From: Elmis aenea
Taxonomy: Eukaryota; Arthropoda; Insecta; Coleoptera; Elmidae
Assembly: GCA_947652605.1 (NCBI GenBank)
Contig: OX393577.1
Coordinates: forward strand, 50,939,494-51,003,493
Length of the DNA: 64,000 nt
Direction of reading: 5' to 3'
Below are positions 56,109 through 64,000 of the stretch, in pieces (position 1 is the first letter of the stretch; each line of letters begins with the position of its first letter). The position numbers and the translations under genes are program-made. The notes beneath the pieces are model-generated. The model saw nothing but the letters and a program-made list of their open reading frames with translations, did not search any database and was not told the origin of the DNA.

Positions 56109-56948
56109 CAAAAGAAAAATTATGCGTTCTCATACACGGTTCAAGACCATCTTTCGGGCGACGATTTTTCACACAGCCAACAACAAAACTCAAAGACAAC
56201 GAACGGAGAATATCGAGTGAAGTTGCCAGACGGAAGAGTGCAAATAGTATCCTACATAGCTGACACAAACGGTTACAAAGCTGATGTAAAATATGCAGAA
56301 AATGAGAATTCTAACCCTGCGGGGTATTCAAACTCTATACAAACCCAACAAGTAAGACCGATACAGTTCGCTTCGCTTTCTAAATCCCATCTGTACGATT
56401 ATACGTATGACGATTTGAATGAAGCAAATTCTCCGACGGAGTTGCCTATTTATGATGAAAGTTTAGGATCTTCTACCGTATCGGTGTATCCTACTATTCC
56501 TAAATCCGCAGTATCGGTGGAAATACCTTCTATAAATAAAAATGTATCTCCTCTATTGTCGCATGTTGAAAAAGGTCGAGTTTTTGCAGAAGCACATCCC
56601 TCTTTAACGTTTACTCAGGCTCAGAACGTTTTAGTCACGCCAGGATACGAAAATCAGCTGCATTTGAATCCCTACATCGATACAGAGAATAAAATACAAG
56701 ATGAACAGCCAGTACACTTGCTGGGAAATATACACGAACAACAAAATCTTTTAGAAATAAATAGATACGACGACGGAAAAGTTAGTAAATTTATTGGTTC
56801 TTCTGATACTTTTGACAACACAAAAGGATTTCTGCAAAATACTGTGTCCACTGTAGCTCCACAATATGAGGGCTATAGCCACGTCACAATTAACACGCCC
56901 ACTTTTAGTCTACTTCAAAAACAACAACATGATATTTATCGAAAATAG
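56109..56948 (+). CDS. Cuticular protein, last exon with RR chitin-binding domain
   Basis: This exon of 279 codons ends at TAG 56946-56948. Codons 5-63 form a Rebers-Riddiford (chitin_bind_4) domain: YAFSYTVQDH, GEYRVKLPDGRVQIVSYIAD and NGYKADVKYAE. They match the extended consensus with its conserved Y/F aromatics that line the chitin-binding face and the DGR-Q-V-Y-AD-GY core. After the domain comes a ~210-residue low-complexity tail rich in serine, asparagine, glutamine and proline, without further domains, ending KQQHDIYRK. The three visible exons give 428 residues, longer than a typical small cuticle protein. The protein is expected in the extracellular cuticle. The sequence does not clearly decide between RR-1 and RR-2. 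It starts at the acceptor TTTATTTGCAG, in phase 0 with the previous exon. Confidence 0.92.
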   Translation, partial: QKKNYAFSYTVQDHLSGDDFSHSQQQNSKTTNGEYRVKLPDGRVQIVSYIADTNGYKADVKYAENENSNPAGYSNSIQTQQVRPIQFASLSKSHLYDYTYDDLNEANSPTELPIYDESLGSSTVSVYPTIPKSAVSVEIPSINKNVSPLLSHVEKGRVFAEAHPSLTFTQAQNVLVTPGYENQLHLNPYIDTENKIQDEQPVHLLGNIHEQQNLLEINRYDDGKVSKFIGSSDTFDNTKGFLQNTVSTVAPQYEGYSHVTINTPTFSLLQKQQHDIYRK

Positions 56949-57149
56949 CTCAATGATAAAATAACCTAATAAGTAATATTGTGCATCATATCAGAACAAT
57001 AGACTTAGGATAGAAATTTAGTAATTTATATCAAACTCGTCGCGGAGATGAGTACCTACTAAGTTATTAAGCAAAAATAGTTTTGTCATATTAATTTATT
57101 AGTTTGTCTTGAATTTATTATATTTCAAACATTGTTTAGTAAATTATTA

Positions 57150-57155
57150 AATAAA
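57150..57155 (+). terminator. Candidate polyadenylation signal of the cuticular protein gene
   Basis: AATAAA lies about 200 bases after the stop codon, in an AT-rich 3' untranslated region. It is followed by TTTTCCC. Confidence 0.5.
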
Positions 57156-60115
57156 TATTTTCCCTAATTATTAACAGTTTTTTTAAATACTACTTTCCAC
57201 TTTGGCACTACAGTAGAAAAATGAAATTTCATCGTTTTTGAAAATTGACAGTAACCTGTAAATATAAAAATAAAATTAAATGTTTCACAGCTTTATGGTA
57301 AAAATTGTTATGCATAAAGTAAAAAAAAATTGTAATAAACTTGATTTTTAAGATATGATATAGATTTATATATTTTTTTAAATAGAAAGTCTAGTAGGCT
57401 ATAACTTTATAGGAAATTGCATTTTTTTAGCTTTTCAAAAGTATATCTCTAGTTACATGTTTGTTGCAAATAATTACCAAAAAATGGATAATTTTGTGAA
57501 AATGTTGTTATCAAAGTTGGCCATGGTTTCGTAAACAAGTGAATATTGCAATTAATAAACAACTAAATGTTATATTTTAGTAAATTTTTAAACTTGTAAG
57601 CAAATTTTAAAATTTAAACTAGTTAGCAATCACTAAGAGATTATTATCAACTAATTATCAAAGGAATTCGTTTCGACATTGCTACTTTGTGAAACATTAA
57701 TAATTTTTTTTGAGTCCTGCACCTGTCAATATTTTCATAAAAACTTAAATAACTCAAAAAATATTGAGTTTAGATCCAAAACATTTTCGATGTTTTTGAA
57801 AGAGAATTAAATTTTACATCTAAATATTAAAAAATATACAGGGTGTTCTATATAAATATATGCATATAAACATACGCATATAATTATTGGTTATTAACAA
57901 AGTATTAGTTTCATTTAAATTCACTGCATTAATTTGTAGAAACTTTTTGTAATAGTATATTTTACAACAAGAGATGAAAGTCGAGTGAGCGAATCTCACG
58001 AACGAAAAAAACTGATTTCATTTCGAGTCGTAAATGCTATTTTTTCTACGAAATTAAAATTACATTATAGAACGAAAGAACTAAATGACAATTATTATGT
58101 ATAAAGTATTAATTAATCATTTCATTTCCATAGCGACACCACCACACTGACATTGACATAAATAAAATTATAACCTGCAAACGAAATATATTTAATATTA
58201 ATTTTTGTACCATTTTTAGGCTTTTTATAAAATGCTAAATTAAAATAAAATTATTTGATTAGAATATTAACGCAATTTTAGTTTATTACGAGTTTAAGCT
58301 AAAAAAAATCGTAAATTTTACAATTTGATTTTTGACATTGACATTGACATTATTTTCGCCACTAAAGACGAAAGTAAAACTTTCATGTAGAGTAGGCAGT
58401 GGGAAATGACAACTTTCATATACTTACATGAGTAGAACAAATAATTATTATGGGCTTGTGCGTTAGAAAGAGACAGAGCAACATAACGGCAACATTATAC
58501 AAAAAAATTAAAGTATGCAATATGCACTTTTCTGGTACAATGTTTTTTTGGCATAGGCATTAAATTATAATTTTTACTTGGCAGTGGTCCCTAAGCGCGC
58601 GCTTCTTGCGTCCAGTGGTACTCCGTTCCAATAACAAGCGTTTGAAAAGTAAATAGAAAAAATAACAAAAATCATGTAAAAAACGTTTTTTTACAAATAC
58701 ATACATTTGTATAACAATTGGCAAACCATTAAACCAGAATAGAATTTTATAAACATGTGCTTAAATTCACCAAAATAGATACTCACATTAGGGACCTGTA
58801 CAATGTCATCGTGCAATATTACCATAATGAACACCTACAAACGCGATTCATGTGTTTATCATTAAGGACAATACTGTGACAATATTCAATTAATATTCGA
58901 CTCACTGTCTAACGCTATTTCCTTTGCAGCTCTTTTGACTTGAAAAAGAAAGTAATTGTAAAAAAATTATTTAAATATAGTATGAAACGGGTAATATAAT
59001 ATATTCTCTTATAAACAAAATAAACGGTCACTTTGCTGTACCAAATGTGGTATAATAAAAGATACGTGGAACTCCGTTGAGCTATCTATTTCACGGTAAA
59101 TTACATCTTTTTAAAACGGTCGGTTAACCCCATATAGTTTACAAAGTTTCATTTGTGAGTTTTGAATTAAACTGCGAGAATATGAAATGCATATTTAATC
59201 TAAAAACTAAGCTGACGCGATTTAAAACTGCAGTTTTCATGAAATGTATTTATGCAAGTTAATAGTTACATTATCCCGCTATCTTTGATGCGATAGTCGG
59301 ACGCTATTCATGAAAATGCTGTAAAAAGCAAAACGGAGCAACTATTTTGTATCAAAATGATTTTTACAATCTGTTGCAAAAAGTATTTCGTTGTTTATAG
59401 TGCATTTATGGTACACGAGGGATTTTTAATCTAAAAAGCTAATTTTAAATGGTATGAAATATATTTTTATGGTGTAGAAAATATATAGATATAAGCATTA
59501 TAAACATAAAATATGAAGGTTTAGTTGAAAAATCATCTAGGTACCTTATTGGCGAGAAAAATCTCTTCTCGAAAAATATTTAGACTTGTTTTAAAGTAAC
59601 CGTCTCTTCGCGAGTCTATTTCTTATTTATTTATTTCCGCAAATGCAGTTGTCGAAGCGACCATCACCATTAGCAACGCTGCTGATCTCAAACTAGGTAA
59701 ATTTGGTTTATTAAATTTTTTTATTATTATATTAATGTTTCGAAAGTATAATTCTTACTCACCATTCGTTGAATATTCGTGCAACAGAAATGTTTAATAG
59801 ATTTTGATTAAGATACGCTAACAAACAAAGAAAAGAACAATGATAAAAATATTGTTAGAAAATCGATTGAAAATTTTGAACACATACATTCATGAATAAA
59901 TAGAAAAAATTGTTATATTTTGGATTCATTGAATGAAATTATGTTTGTTATGAAAAATGTCCTGTAACAAAACACTGTGAATATGCATAACCTTGCTAAT
60001 GATGATATTTGCTACAACTATTTATATGCTAATAAATAAATAAATAAAGATGTACGGACGAAATGCTATGAGACAAATTAAAATATTCTTTAAAATAAGA
60101 TGATTTTAAACAAGT
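57156..60115. other. AT-rich intergenic sequence
   Basis: It contains a lone mariner-type end at 57837 (TACAGGGTGTTCTATATAAA), a possible diverged arm at 57360-57500 (AGTCTAGTAGGCTATAAC) and a foldback-like block near 57965-58390 (GATGAAAGTCGAGTGAGCG, GACATTGACATTGACATT). No gene was recognised. Confidence 0.4.
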
Positions 60116-61171
60116 CATACATACATGACCAAACCGGCAAACTTAAGGAGCATGTTTCTTGAGTCAATTTTAGCAAAATTTTTTATATAAACCATGGTTC
60201 AAAACTCAATGGTTATCGAGTTATAGATCTTCAAAATTTATAAAAAAAGGTCAATTTGAACATAAAAAGGATGAAATACCGCTTTTATCTTCTAAAATAT
60301 TGATTTAACAACAAAATGTGGTTTTTATAAAACATGCATCGCTATTTTTTTGCGCTTTACGGTATACTCAATTTTGTTTTGTTTTTTTACGGTTTATTTG
60401 CTATGGCAACCAACCTAGTTATTTTAAATAGAACACCCTGTATATTATTAAATTTTTGGATTCGTCTTTAAATGTAGGTACTTTATAAAATGTAAACGGT
60501 CATATAGGCCTAAAATTAACCGTTTTCGAGTAATTAAGTTTTTTCTCGAAAATTTTGAGCAATGTAGCTCTTTCAAAAATATCAAATTTTTAAGAATTCA
60601 ACGAATTCGATCAAAAGTAACAAACGCCCGGTATAAAATTTCAAAATTTTAAATAATACAAATCGTTTACAAAGTTAAACGAAGCATAGCAAACAAACAA
60701 ATTTCGGTTGTCACCACACATTTCTTAAATATTCAAAAATTTTGAAAATACCATCATACATCGCTCAAAATGTTCGAAAACAAGTGAATTACTCGAAAAA
60801 GGTTCATTTTAGGCCTATATGGACTTTCACATTTTATAAAGTACATTTAAAGACGAATCCAAAAATGTAATAATATATTCTATTTAAAATAACTACGTTG
60901 GTTATCATCATAAATAAACCGTAAAAAAACAAAACAAAATCTAGTATACTGGAAAGAGCAAAAAAAAGCTAAATCAATATTTTAGAAGATAAAAGCGGGT
61001 ATTTCATACTTTTTTTTATGTTAAAATTGACCTTTATTTTTATAAACTTTGAAGGTCTATAATTCGATACCAATCGCAATTTGGACTATGGTTTATATAA
61101 CACTTTTTGCTTCAATTGACTCGTGGAACATGCTTCTTAAGTTTGGCGGTTTGGTCATGCAACACCCTGTA
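60116..61171. mobile_element. Palindromic mariner-like element J
   Basis: Arms from about 60128 (GACCAAACCGGCAAACTTAA) to the centre near 60650 and back to 61171 (AACACCCTGTA) are inverted copies over roughly 500 bases. The left terminus is shortened. A second TACAGGGTGTTC-type end faces inwards at 60441. No transposase remnant. Confidence 0.82.
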
Positions 61172-62801
61172 TTTATATTAGCAATTAAGTGAATATTATA
61201 AAAATTATTATATTTTAAGTTACTTGCTTAAAAGTATTGAACTTGTGTTTTTTTTCCGCACTGTGAACACAATTTAACCCTTCATATTTCCAAAATATTA
61301 AAGTACCTATGTGTGTGTTAAATCGCTCCTAAAAATGCTTTTATTAAAGTCTACAACAGTCAGATCATGTTTAAATAAAAATAACAATTTTCTACTACTA
61401 ATCTAGTCTAAGATTTACAAACAATTTTTTCCTAATAGTATCTTAAGCTACAGTTTACCCATTGGTCTTCTCACGTTGTTCTGGTTGGTTAAAAAGATAT
61501 TTTGTGTTTGAAAATTATTTAATTTTTTCGTTTCTGTAAATTCCCAGACATTTTTCAAAATTGTTAAATTTTTAAAACTTTATTTAATTATTACCGAGTT
61601 TACTGACAATCAGACCCCCTCATAATAACAGAGTTTTTCATATAACGCGGTAGAGAGTTATCATCATGTACGCATATTTTTTTTATTCAAGTATGTTAAC
61701 AAAATATTAAAATAACTTGCACGTACAATGTGAGAAAAACTTGGTTGTGATTAAAATAAAAACATAAACAATGCTAAAAAATCTTTATTGCACATTCAAT
61801 AAAAAGTATCGGAATGTGCCTGTTTATTGTATTTTAGGAGTTTGTTTTTTGTATGTAAATAAAATTAAATGGCCAGAAAATTTTATCTGTATGTACATAT
61901 ATTATGTAAAAACGTTGCAATTAGTATTAAGGAATTTCTAAGTTAACCAATCAAATTTCTTCGGATTCTGTATTTTGTTTTCAGAAAAAACAGTTCCATT
62001 GAGATTTATGTGTTTTATTGTATTTTATGCAATAAATTACCAATCTGAAATATTTTGGCAAATTCATTTATCTTTGAAACCAAAACAAATAATGAGGAGG
62101 TTTTATTCATGGAAAAATATCGTGGATTTATTTCATTTCTATTTTGCTGGTAGAATTGGATGCACAAACGATAAAGTTCCGATCAGCATTCCTTGCAGGG
62201 AGCCAATATATGGCAAAAATATTACGTCTATAGTAAATAGCGTCTTTATTATTGGAGCACAATTCGTTCTATAGAAAGAATATGAAGTGTCGTTTTGTTT
62301 TATATATGAAACATTCCTTATTCGTGTATTTTTTCTCCTTTGTTGGAGTAAAATTAGACAAATATTTGAGGGAAGCAATTTCCAACAAGGTATTGATTTT
62401 GATTTTATTGCTCAGCTTTCCAATAAATTTTGAACGTTTCCTACAATCGTTCTGCAATTGGAATATGCCAATAGAGACGTAAAAAATACTTTTCAAATCT
62501 TAAATAGCTCCTTCACGAAGGTTGACAAAAACTTTAAAAAAAATTGTAAATATTTTAGAGATGTTGTAAATCAAAAGAGTATTATACATACTCTGACGCT
62601 TTAACAAACATTTTAGTAACACCCACCAAAATGTTTAGTGGCTATGTGTAACGTCCAACATATTTTATGTTGTTTTAGTTACAAACTTCCTAAGAAGGAA
62701 AATTTAATGGAAAATATGTTTCTAGTTAATTGGTTAGCACTAAAATCGGAATTAAAAGTATTCAAGTGTTTACGGTACCATACTTTAGTAAATTGCTGAT
62801 A
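61172..62801. other. AT-rich intergenic sequence
   Basis: Short frames at 61975-62274 and 62252-62482 lack an ATG in a good context or any domain. I do not call them genes. Confidence 0.4.
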
Positions 62802-63422
62802 TACAGGGTGTGTAAAAATTGGCGGAAGCGCTACACGTGGCGATGTTCTTGGTAAAATTCTAAGTCGAAAATCTTAATACGAAAATGTTGTACCATGCTT
62901 GCTGTGTCTGCAAGAGGTCCTCAAAGTTTTGACATTTAGTCCTTTAATAAGCGTTATTATTTAATATTTTTTAATGAAAAAGCTGCAATTTGGAATAAAA
63001 ATAAATTTCGAATAGTATTTTTTCCTAGATATTGTGTTCTTCATTTCAAAAATTGGTGTTGAAAATATGTAAATCACTGATTTGAATGAAAATAATACAT
63101 ATGGCAGCATTGTCATAAGCTGTCATCTCTGTTTTTCTCGTAATTATTTCTAGTTTGTGTTTTACGATACCCAAAAGTTTGTAGCTATGTTTACGAACTG
63201 AAGGCTTTTAGTTCGAACAAAAATTGTAAATACCTAAGTAAAAATTGCTGATAAAAAAATGTCCAAACGCAAATCAATGTATGCAATGTTGCCAATTTTT
63301 TTTTCTTTAAATGGTTCCTGAGGCCATAGTACAACATTTTTGTATCAAGATTTTCGACTTAGAATTTTACGAAGAACATCGTAACGTGCGTAGCGCTTCC
63401 GCCAATTTCTACACACCCTGTT
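62802..63422. mobile_element. Palindromic mariner-like element K
   Basis: The ends TACAGGGTGTGTAAAAATTG and the inverse ACACACCCTGTT bound arms of about 130 well-conserved bases and a weaker symmetric core centred near 63110. Length 621 bases. The right TA is mutated to TT. Confidence 0.82.
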
Positions 63423-64000
63423 TATTGTGATATTCAGCCTGACATTAATTATTTTTATTTTAAGAACAATAAGCATAAGAGTAATAAGTACTCTTCCCCA
63501 ACAGTGCGGCCTATGTAGAATACGGTCCGTCACAATATACCGGGTGATACAGTTTGACTGTTGCACCCCTATAACTTTTTATATTGAAAATAACTCCAAC
63601 AAACTTATATTTTTGGAAACGGCGACAAATTCTCTATTTAGTGATGTGTATTTGTTATCTCTACGATGACCTATGTCAAATCCGCGATAGGCAACTGTTT
63701 TTTTTTTTTAAATTACATAGTATACATTTTTTTTGTTGATTCGGATAGAGAATTTAATTCTGATTCCGACCATGTTTTAAAAAAGTATGCAAACATAAGA
63801 AAATTTTCGAGAAAAATCAGTTCAAAGTTTATATGTTCCAAGTTCCACACTCTCTGTGAATTAAAATCATTTCTAACTTTTCTTGTTTAGTATGAAATTC
63901 CATTTTTACTTAACAATTAACAACTAACAATATGGACAACATAGGTTATAAACTTTGAACTGTCATTTACAGAGGTAATCGTTTTTTTTTAATGTTAAAT
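63423..64000. other. AT-rich sequence to the window end
   Basis: ATATACCGGGTGATACAGTTTG at 63536 resembles another mariner-like end whose partner is outside or lost. No gene was recognised. Confidence 0.4.

Noticed and set aside
61975..62482. Two overlapping frames that might form a small gene
   Set aside because: The composition is AT-driven, there is no domain, and the first lacks an ATG at its start.
1..64000. Endogenous virus or bacterial insertion
   Set aside because: No capsid, envelope, viral polymerase or bacterial gene cluster was seen; reverse transcriptase pieces are all of non-LTR type.

Overview
The window is AT-rich, intron-containing, transposon-dense nuclear DNA from an insect. 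A cuticular protein gene with a Rebers-Riddiford chitin-binding domain, a small C2H2 zinc-finger cluster, RTE-like and CR1/L2-like LINEs, and many mariner, hAT, piggyBac, Harbinger and Helitron elements all fit this. A beetle with a large genome is my best guess, from general resemblance only. I saw no viral genes, no rRNA and no intact tRNA.

Layout. 0.2-4.1 kb: a tandem duplication of a zinc-finger gene. The first copy (482-1390) is truncated and followed by decayed fingers. The second (2565-4136) has 11 fingers and runs into a hAT transposon that supplies its last residues, stop codon and a possible polyadenylation signal. 4.0-6.7 kb: that hAT copy, itself interrupted by two palindromic mariner-like elements. 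7.8-8.1 kb: a Helitron. 10.2-13.2 kb: a LINE remnant split by two DNA transposons, one of which carries a small hAT. 17-21 kb: a deleted mariner-like element, LINE fragments on both strands and a palindromic mariner-like element with transposase remnants in its loop. 22.8-25.5 kb: one palindromic element nested in another. 26.3-30.3 kb: mariner remnants and dispersed repeats.

30.6-56.9 kb holds the main host gene, a cuticular protein gene on the + strand. Three exons are visible (30567-30914, 54153-54251, 56109-56948), all joining in phase 0. The exon with the start codon lies upstream and was not found. Intron 1 is about 23.2 kb and contains most of the window's transposons: foldback mariners, hATs, a Helitron, a tRNA-like SINE, two LINEs, a piggyBac MITE, a hAT transposase pseudogene, and one of two minisatellite-ended elements (the other is in intron 2). 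57-64 kb is AT-rich with two more palindromic elements.

The most informative point is that the window checks itself. A second hAT copy at 48712-49841 shows the empty sites of two mariner insertions at 4.4 and 5.2 kb, and a LINE copy at 31.5 kb shows the empty site of the insertions at 10.4-13.1 kb. Nesting order can therefore be read from sequence alone. Three palindromic elements keep recognisable pieces of a mariner-type transposase in the loop, so this foldback group looks like deleted mariners with very long inverted repeats. Exons and element boundaries were read by eye, so boundaries without a duplicated target site may be off by tens of bases.
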